Source: Amphritea sp. (lineage in GTDB: Bacteria > Pseudomonadota > Gammaproteobacteria > Pseudomonadales > Balneatricaceae). From it: a stretch of DNA of 64,000 nucleotides. Each line of letters starts with the position of its first letter. The stretch's first letter is position 1. This document shows positions 10,580 to 24,063 of the stretch, piece after piece. The stretch spans positions 37,988-101,987 of the forward strand of contig NZ_JADGEW010000014.1 in the NCBI RefSeq assembly GCF_016744155.1. The letters run 5' to 3'. The notes under the pieces are model-generated. The model was not told the DNA's origin. It made no database searches and saw nothing but the letters and a program-made list of their open reading frames with translations. Made by a program: the position numbers and the translations under genes.

Positions 10580-12838
10580 ATGTTAAATAAAGAGCTTGAA
10601 GATACGCTTAGCGTCGCCTTTAAAAGTGCGCGCGCTAGACGCCACGAATTTATGACAGTTGAGCACCTGCTACTGGCGCTGCTCGATAACTCTGAAGCAC
10701 GAGCTGTACTCGATGCTTGCGGTGTTGATCTCAATAAAATGCGCAGCTTGCTCAGCACCTTTATTGAAGATACGACACCTTTGTTGCCTGAAGATATTCC
10801 TGATGTTGAAACGCAGCCAACTCTGGGTTTCCAGCGGGTTCTACAACGGGCTGTCTTTCATGTTCAATCATCCGGTAGAGGCGAAGTAAACGGTGCTAAT
10901 GTTCTGGTTGCCATCTTTAGCGAGCAGGAGAGTCAGGCTGTCTATGTGCTGAACCAGCAGGGTATTGAGAGGATTGATATCGTCAACTACATCTCTCATG
11001 GTATCTCGAAAATTGAAGAAAATGATGGTCATACCAGCGAAGAAGGGCTGTTGGAAGGCGATACTGCAACCGAAAAAGACAAAAGCCCACTGGCTAACTT
11101 CTCGGTTAATCTAAATGAACAGGCAATGTCTGGTCGCATCGATCCTTTAGTGGGTCGGGATGATGAGGTTGAGCGCGTTATTCAAATCCTCTCTCGACGC
11201 CGCAAGAATAATCCATTGCTTGTTGGTGAGGCAGGCGTGGGTAAAACAGCTATAGCGGAAGGTTTGGCTAAGCATATTGTTGAGGGGCTCGTGCCCGATG
11301 TAATCGCCTCCAGTATTGTGTATTCCCTTGATCTAGGCGCATTGTTGGCGGGCACAAAGTATCGCGGTGACTTTGAGAAACGCCTCAAAGGCCTGCTGAA
11401 TGAAATAAAAAACCAGGAGCATGCAATCCTGTTCATCGATGAGATTCATACGATTATCGGTGCTGGCGCGGCTTCTGGCGGTTCAATGGATGCCTCGAAT
11501 CTACTGAAGCCCTTACTAAGCTCTGGCCAGTTACGCTGTATTGGCTCTACGACTTACCAGGAATTTCGCGGTATTTTTGAAAAAGATCGAGCGTTAGCGC
11601 GACGCTTCCAGAAGGTGGATATTCTGGAGCCTTCGGTTGAGGATACTTACAAAATCCTGCAGGGCCTTAAGAGTCGATTTGAGTCTCATCATGGCGTTAA
11701 GTACACAGACGAAGCTTTGCGTGTCGCGTCGGAGATGGCTGATCGTTACATTAATGATAAGCATATGCCCGATAAGGCAATCGATGTGATTGATGAGGCA
11801 GGCGCTTATCAGCAGCTTCTGAAAGAGAGTGAGCGCAGCACTATTATTGATGTCCGTGATGTTGAGATTGTAGTGGCTAAGATAGCGCGCATCCCAGCTA
11901 AAAGCGTGACGGCCTCGGATAAAGAACAGCTTAAAAAGCTTGATAGCAATCTTAAAATGGTTGTTTTAGGTCAGGACGAGGCGATTAATACGCTGTCAGC
12001 AGCGATTAAGCTGTCCCGCGCCGGCCTGAATGAGCCAAACAAGCCTGTAGGATCGTTCCTGTTTTCCGGCCCAACAGGGGTTGGTAAGACTGAGGTAACG
12101 ACTCAATTAGCACGCATTATGGGTATTGAGCTAATTCGCTTCGATATGTCTGAATATATGGAACGTCACACTGTCTCTCGTCTTATCGGCGCGCCTCCTG
12201 GTTACGTTGGTTATGATCAGGGTGGATTGTTGACTGAAGCGGTTACCAAGTCTCCCCATGCGGTTCTTCTGCTGGATGAGATAGAGAAGGCTCACCCTGA
12301 AGTATTCAATTTGCTGCTACAGGTGATGGATAACGGTACTCTGACTGATAACAATGGGCGTAAAGCTGACTTTAGAAATGTCATATTAGTTATGACAACT
12401 AATGCGGGTGCAGAGCAGATGGCCCGGACCTCGATCGGTTTTAGTAAGCAAGATAATACGACGGATGGTATGGAAGCGATTAAAAAGCTATTCACTCCCG
12501 AGTTCCGTAACCGCATGGATGGAATTATTCAGTTCAAGGCGCTGTCGCCTAAAGTTATCACCGGTGTTGTAGATAAATTCCTGACGGAGCTTCAGGCTCA
12601 GCTGGATGATAAAAGCGTGGTGTTGAATATTGATGATGATGTGCGTCAGTGGTTTGCCGAAAAAGGTTATGATGCCACTATGGGGGCGCGACCTATGAAG
12701 CGCTTGATTCAGGAGGAGTTGAAGAAGCCGTTAGCCGAGATGATTCTATTTGGCGAGCTGTCTGAGGGTGGAGGCGAAGTGGATATCACCGTTAATGCTG
12801 ATAATGAAATAGAGATTTATGCGGTGGTTGCTGCTTAA
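10580..12838 (+). CDS. clpA: ATP-dependent Clp protease ATP-binding subunit ClpA
   Basis: AAA+ unfoldase that feeds proteins to ClpP. The 752-residue chain has the Clp-N double repeat (1-145), D1 with Walker A GEAGVGKT and Walker B ILFIDEIH, and D2 with Walker A GPTGVGKT, Walker B VLLLDEIEKAHPEV and the ClpP-docking/C-terminal region. Pore loops include KYRGDFE and GYVGYDQGG. Start ATG at 10580, after AGCGTTAGG. Co-transcribed with clpS; ends at a terminator shared with infA. clpP is not in the window. Confidence 0.97.
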   Translation: MLNKELEDTLSVAFKSARARRHEFMTVEHLLLALLDNSEARAVLDACGVDLNKMRSLLSTFIEDTTPLLPEDIPDVETQPTLGFQRVLQRAVFHVQSSGRGEVNGANVLVAIFSEQESQAVYVLNQQGIERIDIVNYISHGISKIEENDGHTSEEGLLEGDTATEKDKSPLANFSVNLNEQAMSGRIDPLVGRDDEVERVIQILSRRRKNNPLLVGEAGVGKTAIAEGLAKHIVEGLVPDVIASSIVYSLDLGALLAGTKYRGDFEKRLKGLLNEIKNQEHAILFIDEIHTIIGAGAASGGSMDASNLLKPLLSSGQLRCIGSTTYQEFRGIFEKDRALARRFQKVDILEPSVEDTYKILQGLKSRFESHHGVKYTDEALRVASEMADRYINDKHMPDKAIDVIDEAGAYQQLLKESERSTIIDVRDVEIVVAKIARIPAKSVTASDKEQLKKLDSNLKMVVLGQDEAINTLSAAIKLSRAGLNEPNKPVGSFLFSGPTGVGKTEVTTQLARIMGIELIRFDMSEYMERHTVSRLIGAPPGYVGYDQGGLLTEAVTKSPHAVLLLDEIEKAHPEVFNLLLQVMDNGTLTDNNGRKADFRNVILVMTTNAGAEQMARTSIGFSKQDNTTDGMEAIKKLFTPEFRNRMDGIIQFKALSPKVITGVVDKFLTELQAQLDDKSVVLNIDDDVRQWFAEKGYDATMGARPMKRLIQEELKKPLAEMILFGELSEGGGEVDITVNADNEIEIYAVVAA

Positions 12839-12874
12839 TTCACCGAGCTTTCAATATTTCTTAAAATTAGATAT

Positions 12875-12901
12875 AAAAAAACGGCCCGTAGGCCGTTTTT
12901 T
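12875..12901. terminator. Bidirectional terminator between clpA and infA
   Basis: AAAAAACGGCC-CGTA-GGCCGTTTTTT: an 11-bp stem with T-runs on both strands, serving the convergent clpA (+) and infA (-). Confidence 0.92.
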
Positions 12902-12903
12902 TA

Positions 12904-13122
12904 TTAGCGTGCGCGGTAGGTGATGCGCCCTTTACTAAGGTCGTAAGGCGTCAACTCAACCTTTACTTTGTCGCCGGTCAGGATGCGGATGTAATTTTTG
13001 CGCATCTTACCTGAGATGTGCGCGGTTACAACGTGACCATTCTCGAGTTCTACCCGAAACATTGTGTTAGGCAGAGTGTCGGTCACAACGCCTTCCATTT
13101 CAAAGCTGTCTTCTTTAGCCAT
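12904..13122 (-). CDS. infA: Translation initiation factor IF-1
   Basis: S1/OB-fold protein of 72 residues that binds the A site of the 30S subunit during initiation. The sequence [18 protein letters not shown] and the end [11 protein letters not shown] match IF-1 at every conserved block and at exact family length. It lies between clpA and the two aminoacyl-protein transferase genes, as in E. coli where infA is next to aat. 98 bases separate it from bpt, so it probably has its own promoter. Confidence 0.97.
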   Translation of the reverse strand: MAKEDSFEMEGVVTDTLPNTMFRVELENGHVVTAHISGKMRKNYIRILTGDKVKVELTPYDLSKGRITYRAR

Positions 13123-13220
13123 TCTACCTACCCAATTAAATTAATTGCAAACTCTACATTTTGCAGCGCAGTATTTTGCCTTACTTTTCTATAATTATCA
13201 AAGAGATTTGACGGATTTTA

Positions 13221-13931
13221 CTAATCAACAACAATCCACTGACCATGAAGTAGCATCTCGAGGGGGTTGTAGGCGACTTTATAGGACATCTTCTGGCATT
13301 CTCTGATCCAGTAGCCCAGATATAGATACTCAAGTTCCAGGCGTTTGACCTCTTGAAGCTGCCAGAGAATAGCATAGCTACCTAAACTACGGCGACTCTC
13401 AGTTGGGTCAAAGAAAGTATAGATTGCTGAAAGCCCCTGAGTGAGATAGTCGGTTACCGCCAAGGCTACCAGCTTTCCCTGTGAGTCTCTGAACTCGTAG
13501 AAACAGCCCTGTTGACCCCCTTCAATTAGAAATGCACTAAATTGTTCCGGGGTAGGAGGGTACATATCTCCGTCGCTATGGCGGGTATTTATGTAGTTTG
13601 CATAAAGCTCATAGTACTCGTCAGTAAATTGAGGGGGTACAGCGATAGCTGTCAGGTCCTTGTTTTTACTGATTACACGCTTTTGGCTTTTGCTCGGCAC
13701 AAATTCACGACCGTTAACCCGAACAGAAATGCACGCCTGACAACTACTGCAGTAGGGTCGGTAGATATGCTTACCACTACGACGAAAGCCAAGATCGGAC
13801 AGCTGGCTGTATGCGTCGGTACAGATAATCTCCTGAGGATCAACAAATAGCGTCTTTGCTTCGAATCCTTCAAGGTAGCTACACTCATGTTCCGGTGTAG
13901 CGTAAAAGTGGAGGGTTTTCAGGTTGGTCAC
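13221..13931 (-). CDS. bpt: Aspartate/glutamate leucyltransferase Bpt
   Basis: Transfers leucine from Leu-tRNA to proteins with N-terminal Asp or Glu, turning them into ClpS targets. The 236-residue protein belongs to the ATE1-like/Bpt family: N-terminal cysteine-rich segment with [21 protein letters not shown], the central NxR-type DGDMYPPT region and the C-terminal GNAT-like part with [12 protein letters not shown] and [17 protein letters not shown]. Its ATG overlaps the aat stop (ATGA), so it is translated together with aat. Confidence 0.93.
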   Translation of the reverse strand: MTNLKTLHFYATPEHECSYLEGFEAKTLFVDPQEIICTDAYSQLSDLGFRRSGKHIYRPYCSSCQACISVRVNGREFVPSKSQKRVISKNKDLTAIAVPPQFTDEYYELYANYINTRHSDGDMYPPTPEQFSAFLIEGGQQGCFYEFRDSQGKLVALAVTDYLTQGLSAIYTFFDPTESRRSLGSYAILWQLQEVKRLELEYLYLGYWIRECQKMSYKVAYNPLEMLLHGQWIVVD

Positions 13932-14641
13932 TCAGTTCTCACCACATCTTCTTTATCTATATCAAAACACCAGCTATGGCTGCTTTCCGGTGCTAAGTTC
14001 TGCTTTAGGTAGTGCTGAAACTCTGCTCTGGAAATAGCGCCTGCTCCCAGACTGCTCAGATGATCATTTTCAATCTGGCAATCAATTAAAGCATAGCCCC
14101 ATTTTTCTAATTGTCTGGCAAAGAATACAAATGCGATTTTAGAGGCATTAGTTGCTCTGCTAAACATAGATTCACCAAAAAAAAGCTGCCCCATCGCTAT
14201 CCCGTATAATCCACCGACAAGCTCGCCATTTTGCCAAAACTCTACCGAGTGTGCGTATCCCCGGCGATGCAGGTCTGAATAGGCTTGTAACATTTGATCG
14301 CTAATCCAGGTGTCATCACTATAGCTTCTGGGGGCTGCGCAGGCCTCGACAACCTCAGTAAAGGCCTGATCAAAGGTAATTTCAAACTCAGCTTTACGGA
14401 TCGCCTTACGAAGGCTGCGGGAGATATGAATCTCGGCTGGAACCAGCGTGCAGCGAGGATCTGGCGACCACCATAAAATAGGCTCGCCGGCATTAAACCA
14501 GGGGAAAATTCCCCGTCGATATGCCTCGATCAGACGCTGTGCGCTGAGATCACCGCCGGCAGCGAGTAACCCATTAGGTTCATCTAATGCATCGCCAACA
14601 GGAGGGAAGTCGGTACTGTATGGATCAAGCCAGGGAATCAT
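13928..14641 (-). CDS. aat: Leucyl/phenylalanyl-tRNA--protein transferase Aat
   Basis: Adds Leu or Phe from tRNA to proteins with N-terminal Lys or Arg. The 237-residue protein shows the family blocks [36 protein letters not shown], a core [17 protein letters not shown] and [11 protein letters not shown]. There is no ribosome-binding sequence: the bases before ATG are CCTCCT, the opposite of a Shine-Dalgarno. trxB ends only 12 bases upstream, so translation probably depends on ribosomes coming off trxB. It overlaps bpt by four bases. Confidence 0.95.
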   Translation of the reverse strand: MIPWLDPYSTDFPPVGDALDEPNGLLAAGGDLSAQRLIEAYRRGIFPWFNAGEPILWWSPDPRCTLVPAEIHISRSLRKAIRKAEFEITFDQAFTEVVEACAAPRSYSDDTWISDQMLQAYSDLHRRGYAHSVEFWQNGELVGGLYGIAMGQLFFGESMFSRATNASKIAFVFFARQLEKWGYALIDCQIENDHLSSLGAGAISRAEFQHYLKQNLAPESSHSWCFDIDKEDVVRTE

Positions 14642-14653
14642 AGGAGGCCAGTA

Positions 14654-15634
<981 letters not shown>

Positions 15635-15885
15635 TTATTGGCGCCTATTATGCCCGTTTCCTGTAAAGGACAAAATAGAGATTAACTCTGAATTTTTTAT
15701 TATTGCGCTGGTCACACAGTCAGCCCGTGTTTAGCGTTGTAAATATGCTCGATTGTTCAGTTTCTGCTCAGACATTGCAGGTATGCTGCATAAAGGGCGT
15801 AAAAGTCGGCTTTGTGGCTGGGGAGCTGGGCTGAAATATGTTATTTTTGAAGGAATTTTTATGGATAGGCGTAAGGATATTTTTC

Positions 15886-18570
15886 TTGGCTCATAGTAGC
15901 GATACAAACAATACGGAAGCGGGCACCAAAGACATCAAAGATGCTTCTTTTTCTGATCTTCTCGGCCGGATAGCAAAAGAGGGTGGCCTCATTGTTATTA
16001 TCGGCTTTGCGGTGCTCCTGTTACTGGCACTCGCAGGTTACGATAATCGTGATCCGGGTTGGTCTCATCTAGGGTACCAACCAGAAGCGCGCAACTTTAC
16101 CGGTTATGCTGGTGCATGGCTGGCCGATCTGGCTTTCTCAGTTTTTGGTCTGGCGGCCTGGCTAATACCTCTGATGCTGTTTCTTCCGGCGCTGCGTTTT
16201 ATGCTGCGCAGTCAAGTCTCTTTGCTTGATGGCATACCGTTCATGATGCTGAGGATTACCGGCGCTCTGTTGGTGTTGTTAAGCCTGGCAACTCTGGCGG
16301 CTACCCATCTATCGAATGCTGACGGTCAACTGCCATTTAGCATGGGGGGGCTGGTAGGCCAGGCGGTGTCGGATCTGGCGGTTTCTCTATTTAGTTTGAT
16401 TGGTAGCTCTGTTGTTCTTTGGACAGCTCTGTTATTTGGCTTTACGTTGCTGCTTGAGCTGTCCTGGTCTCAACTACTGGAGAAGCTTGGTAAAGCTGTA
16501 TTTGGTCTGGGGGCCAAGTTGAAGCCTACTCCGCGTGAGAAACCACAACCCGAAGCAATAAATCCTTATGCTGCTGAAGATGAAGAGAAACGTAACCTGC
16601 TTAGAGCAGCCGCACGTCATGGCCCGTCAGACAGTTTAACCCAGGAAGAGCCTGCAGCAATGACAAAAAGACCGGTACGCAGAGAGCCTGTTTTCTCCGC
16701 GCCTACCGATCAGGAAAGCGAATATCAGGACTTTAATGATCCGTTGCCAGATTTCCAACCAGAATCAGCTCCAATGGTCGCTCACTCCGAGAAGGTAGAA
16801 TCGAGATCGCCGCGACCCTCGACAATAACATCTACCTCGATGGACATGGCTCCTGAAGATGTTTTTGAATCAGACGTACAGGCTATTCCACTGGTTTCGG
16901 ATATTGTAGAGCCGAGTCCTGGCCAAGCGTTTGATCCACTTGCTGATATTGATTCTGAATCCCTTGATCGGAAAAGTCTCAGGGTAGTCCCTCTCTCTGA
17001 GGCACATACCCCGATGAAAGACAGTGAACTGGGGCTAGATCATATCTCGCCTGCTGCCCGAAAACGTCAGCCGCGCAGAAAAATTCCATCTATGGATCTT
17101 CTTGATGCTCCTGAGCTTAAGCAGGGGCATTGCTACACCGATGAACAGCTAGAACAGATGTCACGGTTGTTGGAAAGTAAATTGAAGGATTTCGGCATCG
17201 TTGCTGAAGTTGTTGAAGTAAACCCAGGGCCGGTAATCACTCGATTCGAAATGCAGCCTGCACCGGGTGTCAAAGCCAGCCGAATTACTAATCTATCAAG
17301 GGATCTGGCCCGTTCTATGGCGGTCATGAGTGTTCGTGTCGTTGAGGTTATTCCCGGTAAATCTGTCATTGGTATTGAGATTCCAAATGAAGAGAGACAG
17401 ATGGTTCGCCTTAGTGAGGTGCTCAACTCTAAACCCTACAAAGAGGCCTCATCTAAGCTAACGCTAGGACTGGGTAATGATATTGCGGGTAACCCGGTTG
17501 TTACTAACCTGGCTAAGATGCCGCACTTGTTGGTCGCCGGCACCACCGGCTCTGGTAAGTCAGTCGGTGTAAATGCCATGCTGTTAAGCCTGTTGTTCAA
17601 GGCAACCCCGGATGAAGTCCGCTTGATGCTGGTTGACCCGAAAATGCTGGAACTTTCTATCTACGAGGGCATTCCACATCTGTTGGCGCCGGTTATCACT
17701 GATATGAAAGAGGCCGCCGGTGGGTTGCGCTGGTGCGTTGCAGAGATGGAGCGACGTTATAAACTGATGTCCAAAATGGGCGTGCGGAATATCGCCGGTT
17801 ATAACGATAAAGTTACTGAAGCCCGTGATCGGGGGACGCCATTGGTAGATCCTCTTTGGAATCCAGAAGAGGAGGGCTTGCCCTCTGATGCGCCGGCTCC
17901 TTATTTGGAAACGCTGCCTTATATCGTCGTTTGTATCGATGAGTTTGCCGACATGATGATGGTGGTTGGTAAAAAAGTAGAAGAGTTGATTGCCCGTATT
18001 GCACAGAAAGCACGTGCTGCGGGTATTCACCTCATTCTAGCGACTCAGCGCCCCTCTGTGGACGTCATCACCGGCTTGATTAAGGCCAACATACCCACAC
18101 GTATCGGCTTCCAGGTGTCCTCTAAGATCGATTCTCGTACAGTACTTGATCAGAGTGGCGCAGAGCATCTGCTGGGTAATGGTGACATGCTTTACCTGCC
18201 CGCAGGTAGCAGTCTGCCAAATCGAGTGCATGGTGCATTTGTCAGTGATGATGAAGTTCACCGGGTCGTTGAAGCTTGGAAGAAAATCGGTGCGCCGGAT
18301 TACTTGATTACCGACCTGTCTGAAGTTGTTGAGGGTGGAGGTATGGCTGGCGGAGATATGGATGATGAGCAGGACGTTTTGTACGATGAAGCGGTAGCTT
18401 TTGTCACTCAAACCCGTAAAGCATCTATCTCATCAGTACAACGCAAGCTTAAAATCGGCTACAACCGGGCTGCCCGGATGATTGAAACAATGGAAGCGGC
18501 AGGAGTCATTACTCAGGCTGGTCATAATGGTGCCCGGGAAGTTCTGGCACCACCGCCACCAAAGGATTAG
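15886..18570 (+). CDS. ftsK: DNA translocase FtsK
   Basis: Septum-bound DNA pump that resolves chromosome dimers and aids division. Four membrane segments lie in the first 210 residues (first one [18 protein letters not shown]), then a linker of about 250 residues rich in P, E, D and S, then the motor with Walker A GTTGSGKS and Walker [14 protein letters not shown], and the C-terminal gamma winged helix ([23 protein letters not shown]) that reads KOPS. I choose TTG at 15886 because AAGGA lies 8 bases ahead and it gives a hydrophilic N-terminus before the first membrane helix. The frame also has ATG at 15838, which would add 16 hydrophobic residues. The linker is shorter than in E. coli. Confidence 0.93.
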   Translation: MAHSSDTNNTEAGTKDIKDASFSDLLGRIAKEGGLIVIIGFAVLLLLALAGYDNRDPGWSHLGYQPEARNFTGYAGAWLADLAFSVFGLAAWLIPLMLFLPALRFMLRSQVSLLDGIPFMMLRITGALLVLLSLATLAATHLSNADGQLPFSMGGLVGQAVSDLAVSLFSLIGSSVVLWTALLFGFTLLLELSWSQLLEKLGKAVFGLGAKLKPTPREKPQPEAINPYAAEDEEKRNLLRAAARHGPSDSLTQEEPAAMTKRPVRREPVFSAPTDQESEYQDFNDPLPDFQPESAPMVAHSEKVESRSPRPSTITSTSMDMAPEDVFESDVQAIPLVSDIVEPSPGQAFDPLADIDSESLDRKSLRVVPLSEAHTPMKDSELGLDHISPAARKRQPRRKIPSMDLLDAPELKQGHCYTDEQLEQMSRLLESKLKDFGIVAEVVEVNPGPVITRFEMQPAPGVKASRITNLSRDLARSMAVMSVRVVEVIPGKSVIGIEIPNEERQMVRLSEVLNSKPYKEASSKLTLGLGNDIAGNPVVTNLAKMPHLLVAGTTGSGKSVGVNAMLLSLLFKATPDEVRLMLVDPKMLELSIYEGIPHLLAPVITDMKEAAGGLRWCVAEMERRYKLMSKMGVRNIAGYNDKVTEARDRGTPLVDPLWNPEEEGLPSDAPAPYLETLPYIVVCIDEFADMMMVVGKKVEELIARIAQKARAAGIHLILATQRPSVDVITGLIKANIPTRIGFQVSSKIDSRTVLDQSGAEHLLGNGDMLYLPAGSSLPNRVHGAFVSDDEVHRVVEAWKKIGAPDYLITDLSEVVEGGGMAGGDMDDEQDVLYDEAVAFVTQTRKASISSVQRKLKIGYNRAARMIETMEAAGVITQAGHNGAREVLAPPPPKD

Positions 18571-18572
18571 AG

Positions 18573-19226
18573 ATGTTGTTAAAGAAAATAGCCCTCGCAC
18601 TGTTGGGTTGTACGCTGAGTATTTCAGTCCTGGCTGATATTCAGGAGAACGCAGGCCCTCAGCTTAATAGTCTGTTAGCAGGTTTTGAAAGTTTCAAGGC
18701 CGACTTTGATCAGGTTTCTGGTAGTGAGGGTTCTCGCCGTATGGAAGAGTCCCGAGGGACTTTGCTGCTGGCTAAACCTAATCGTTTCAGCTGGATAGCG
18801 TTAGAGCCGTTTCCCCAGACGCTCATCAGTGATGGTGAAACCCTATGGATCTACGATCCTGATCTTGAGCAAGCAACTCGACGTCAAGTTTCCGAAAATG
18901 ATGCCGGTGTACCGGCTTTGATTCTTAATGGTCAAATTGATGAGCTTGAGGCTCAATATAAGATACGCTTGATACAGGAAAAGGGGATTAATCAGCTGTT
19001 TGAGCTTCTGCCATTTGATGAAACAAGTGTCTTTACACGAATTCGCTTACTCTTTACCGATGGTCTTATCAAAGAACTACAACTGGAAGATTCTCTGGGC
19101 CAAAGAACATCGATACTGTTTACAAATCAGGAGCTTAATCCATCCTATTCTGATGATGACTTTCGTTTTAATCCGCCAGAAGGGACCGATGTCATTGTTG
19201 AGAATCAAGCGGAGAGTGCCAGTTAA
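18573..19226 (+). CDS. lolA: Outer-membrane lipoprotein carrier protein LolA
   Basis: Periplasmic chaperone that ferries lipoproteins from LolCDE to LolB. The signal peptide [21 protein letters not shown] is cleaved before DIQEN. The mature part shows the LolA pattern: [54 protein letters not shown]. 217 residues, slightly longer than E. coli (203). It begins 2 bases after ftsK and its stop overlaps the rarA start by one base, so the three are one operon, as in E. coli. Confidence 0.94.
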   Translation: MLLKKIALALLGCTLSISVLADIQENAGPQLNSLLAGFESFKADFDQVSGSEGSRRMEESRGTLLLAKPNRFSWIALEPFPQTLISDGETLWIYDPDLEQATRRQVSENDAGVPALILNGQIDELEAQYKIRLIQEKGINQLFELLPFDETSVFTRIRLLFTDGLIKELQLEDSLGQRTSILFTNQELNPSYSDDDFRFNPPEGTDVIVENQAESAS

Positions 19227-20569
19227 TGGCTGATCTATTTGATGATCTCCAGCCCAGTTATGAACCACTGGCCGCCCGGATGCGACCCCGGAGTCTCGAA
19301 GAATATTGCGGTCAGCAGCACCTGCTCGGTGCTGATAAACCCCTGCGTAAAGCGTTGGAACTGGGTGCGATTCACTCAATGATACTCTGGGGGCCTCCTG
19401 GAGTTGGAAAGACCACGTTGGCCCGCTTACTGGCTCATCAGGTTGATGCACACTTTATTAGCCTCTCTGCGGTCCTATCCGGTGTTAAGGATATTCGTGC
19501 TGCAGTGGATCAGGCCTTACAGGTTAAAGCTCAATCGGGACGTAAAACCATCCTCTTTGTTGATGAGGTGCATAGATTTAATAAGTCCCAACAGGATGCG
19601 TTTCTTCCTTTTATCGAAGATGGCACATTCCTGTTTGTCGGTGCGACGACTGAAAACCCCTCTTTTGAGCTAAATAATGCGTTACTTTCCAGGGCCAGGG
19701 TGTATTTGTTACGCAGCCTTGAGCTTGAAGATATTCAATCGCTGCTACTGCGAGCGCTCAATGACCAGGAGCAGGGTATAACCCAACAGCCCTTGGTCTT
19801 TGAAGACGGTGCGCTTGAAAAACTGGCATCGGCCGCCGATGGCGATGGCAGACGGGGGCTGAATCTACTGGAGATTGCTGCTGATCTGGCCGACTATGAT
19901 GGCTCTGAATATAGAATCGGACCACAGATAATTGAGGAAGTGCTCAAGTCCAGTGCCCGACGTTACGATAAACAGGGTGATCTGTTTTACGATATGATCT
20001 CGGCATTCCATAAGTCGGTTAGGGGGTCATCCCCTGATGGTGCCTTATATTGGTACTGCCGGATGTTAGATGGGGGGTGCGATCCGCTTTATATCGCACG
20101 TCGCCTGGTAGCAATCGCATCCGAAGATATCGGCAATGCCGATCCCCGTGCGATGCAGGTTGCACTGTCGGCCTGGGATGTTTTTGAACGGGTAGGGCCC
20201 GCAGAAGGTGAACGGGCAATCGCTCAAGCAGCCATCTATTGTGCCAGCGCGCCTAAGAGTTATGCGGTTTACCAGGCGTTTAATCAAGCTATGGCCGATG
20301 TACGCAGCGATCCAGGCTATGAAGTGCCCGAGCATCTTCGTAATGCACCGACCAGTCTTATGAAGGATTTGGGTTATGGTGCAGAATACCGTTATGCCCA
20401 TAATGAACCCGATGCTTATGCGGCAGGTGAGTCATATCTGCCTGAAGAGATTGCTGATCGAAAATATTACCAGCCGGAACCTCGCGGCTTAGAAATTCGC
20501 ATAGGTGAAAAGCTAAAGCGCTTAGAAGCGCTGGACCTCTCCAGCCATAAACAACGATATAAGGAATAG
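19226..20569 (+). CDS. rarA: Replication-associated recombination protein RarA (MgsA)
   Basis: AAA+ ATPase related to clamp loaders that acts at stalled replication forks. Of 447 residues, Walker A is [15 protein letters not shown] near residue 54, Walker B is [23 protein letters not shown], sensor 1 is [12 protein letters not shown], and the C-terminal tetramerisation part contains [22 protein letters not shown] and the [15 protein letters not shown] signature. The start ATG shares its A with the lolA stop TAA. Confidence 0.96.
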   Translation: MADLFDDLQPSYEPLAARMRPRSLEEYCGQQHLLGADKPLRKALELGAIHSMILWGPPGVGKTTLARLLAHQVDAHFISLSAVLSGVKDIRAAVDQALQVKAQSGRKTILFVDEVHRFNKSQQDAFLPFIEDGTFLFVGATTENPSFELNNALLSRARVYLLRSLELEDIQSLLLRALNDQEQGITQQPLVFEDGALEKLASAADGDGRRGLNLLEIAADLADYDGSEYRIGPQIIEEVLKSSARRYDKQGDLFYDMISAFHKSVRGSSPDGALYWYCRMLDGGCDPLYIARRLVAIASEDIGNADPRAMQVALSAWDVFERVGPAEGERAIAQAAIYCASAPKSYAVYQAFNQAMADVRSDPGYEVPEHLRNAPTSLMKDLGYGAEYRYAHNEPDAYAAGESYLPEEIADRKYYQPEPRGLEIRIGEKLKRLEALDLSSHKQRYKE

Positions 20570-20572
20570 TTC

Positions 20573-22247
<1,675 letters not shown>

Positions 22248-22284
22248 TACTCTCAGGTTAAGCTCTTTTATTGAATTTAAAACT

Positions 22285-22309
22285 AAAAAAGCGCCTAGGG
22301 CGCTTTTTT
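22285..22309. terminator. Bidirectional terminator between serS and the EAL/HDOD gene
   Basis: AAAAAAGCGCC-TAG-GGCGCTTTTTT with T-runs on both strands; serves convergent serS (+) and the gene at 22334 (-). Confidence 0.9.
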
Positions 22310-22333
22310 AATATCTATTCATAATTGATTTAA

Positions 22334-23602
22334 TTACTCATGCATCGCCTGCATCGAACTTTCAGTCCAGTTAATGCTGTGGCGATACGCCGGCTTAAAT
22401 AGCATCATCGGAATACCACTACGTTTTACAATGCCCCATTCGCCATTTTCAAAGCTGATAACCGCATGAAGCAGCTGACCAAGGGGTCCATGATGATTCA
22501 AAACAGCCTCTCTGACTTCATCATCTATGGAGATTTGGTCCAGAATAACCTCAAGTCGTGTCTCTAATAGCAGATCAAGTTGTGAGAGCATACCCACCAA
22601 AAAAGCGATCTCTGGTTTGCCTGTATTAGTGAGTTCTGCCAGTAGTTCACACATGCGCGCCCGTGCGATCAGGTTACGTGACCACTCTTCAGGCTTGCCG
22701 TCTTGATTACTGAGCATAATGATCATCGCCCAGCTGCGAATCTGATCCAGCCCCAACATTACAACAGCCTGCTGTAAGGATTCAATTTTCGTTTCTAAGT
22801 TGTACGCTGCTGAATTAATAACCCTGAGCATTTTAAAACTGAGGATAGGGTCCAGAATCACCATCCCTTCGATCTGTTGTGCAGTGATATCAGGTTTTTG
22901 TAATGCCTGAACCAACTGAAGTAACGCCGCACTTTTAGTTGATATTGAGTCCCTTTCGACCACGGTTGGCTTACTGATAAAGCCTCCCTGGAAGAGTTTA
23001 AATCCGGCGCTTTTACAGAGCTGTAGAGTTTTAAAGTCGGGTATGTTTTGAGCCAGCAGGGTGCTTTTAAGCTTCCTTAAAACTTTTAACATTCCTATTA
23101 ACTTATTCCGGGGAGTTCGCGACATGTCGACTTTGATAATATTGACGAAACGAAGCAGCGGGAATAGTTCCTTTTGCAATGCAAAACCATCCAACACAAT
23201 ACGATAGCCATGCTGGCGCAATGAAGTCAGGCTGAATAACAAGCTGCGGGTAACTTTAGTGGTAGCGGGAAGCTCTATCAGCATGCTTCTCTTCGGTAGT
23301 TGAGGCAGCTCAGTTTCTGTCAGGAGTTCTGCTGAAAAGGGTAAAAACAGGGGGACTTTTCGGACGGTTCCGTCCTGGCTGAGACTGGCATAAGTGCTGA
23401 GTAGGATAGTGGCTGTAGATGGCCCATCAGAGAGTATAGCGTTTCCGGGCTCTAAGCTGTCTTCGTAGCGTAATTGATAAGAAACAACCTTCAACTGTTC
23501 GTTAAAGATAGGCTGCCTGACAATCAGGCCACCGCTTGTTTCCCTGGATGTATCTATTTGTTGTTCTGAATTCAATTGATCATGCCTAATGATTCGTTTC
23601 AC
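22334..23602 (-). CDS. Degenerate EAL plus HDOD signalling protein (YuxH type)
   Basis: Soluble 422-residue signalling protein. The N-terminal half (about 25-215) is an EAL-like fold in which the EAL motif is replaced (MLIELPATTK) and the metal residues are not evident, so it should not cut c-di-GMP, though it may bind it. The C-terminal half (220-405) is an HDOD domain (DPILSFKMLRVINSAAY, LQQAVVMLGLDQIRSWAMIIML), a non-catalytic HD relative. The combination is the YuxH/CmpP-like architecture used as a scaffold or effector in c-di-GMP and chemotaxis networks. No partner gene is adjacent. The N-terminal start is the first ATG of the frame. Confidence 0.85.
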   Translation of the reverse strand: MKRIIRHDQLNSEQQIDTSRETSGGLIVRQPIFNEQLKVVSYQLRYEDSLEPGNAILSDGPSTATILLSTYASLSQDGTVRKVPLFLPFSAELLTETELPQLPKRSMLIELPATTKVTRSLLFSLTSLRQHGYRIVLDGFALQKELFPLLRFVNIIKVDMSRTPRNKLIGMLKVLRKLKSTLLAQNIPDFKTLQLCKSAGFKLFQGGFISKPTVVERDSISTKSAALLQLVQALQKPDITAQQIEGMVILDPILSFKMLRVINSAAYNLETKIESLQQAVVMLGLDQIRSWAMIIMLSNQDGKPEEWSRNLIARARMCELLAELTNTGKPEIAFLVGMLSQLDLLLETRLEVILDQISIDDEVREAVLNHHGPLGQLLHAVISFENGEWGIVKRSGIPMMLFKPAYRHSINWTESSMQAMHE

Positions 23603-24063
23603 TCAGCGAGTACAGCAAACACCACGCCCCATCTATTCACAAATAACACAGAAACCCCAATCTTGCATGAATACATTCCCCGATTCAGGTAACTGAGGGC
23701 GATTCAAACAAGTCCATGCCGTCTTAGCATACCCTGTGGATACAGGCTTTCAAAGTGGCTGAAGATCAAAGCAGCAATTAAAAGTATGTTCATTGCTTAT
23801 CTCTGATTGATAAAGCTGAGACTAGGTTGTTTCTGCCAGCCTCTAAGAGCAACCATAGAGCGTCAAATAGCTTTGACAGTGCTTGGTAATCGATCGGGTT
23901 ATTCAGTGGTGATATATTTTACTCAGTAGCATGCATTGCAATTATTCGCTCCTTTACTTAATGAAGTATTTCTTTAGGCTTACCTAAATCTCTTTAGAAA
24001 GCTAAGGGGCAAAGGTACAATTCCAAACGATCAAAAAAGCTATATAGCTGCTGCGGAGATAAA
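23603..24063. other. Intergenic region, nothing recognised
   Basis: 460 bp between the divergent EAL/HDOD gene and ubiF. It must carry both promoters. No coding potential, strong hairpin or repeat is visible. Confidence 0.6.

Noticed and set aside
15700..15837. SOS box in front of ftsK, as in E. coli
   Set aside because: The nearest CTG...CAG pair has an 11-base spacer and no AT-rich core.
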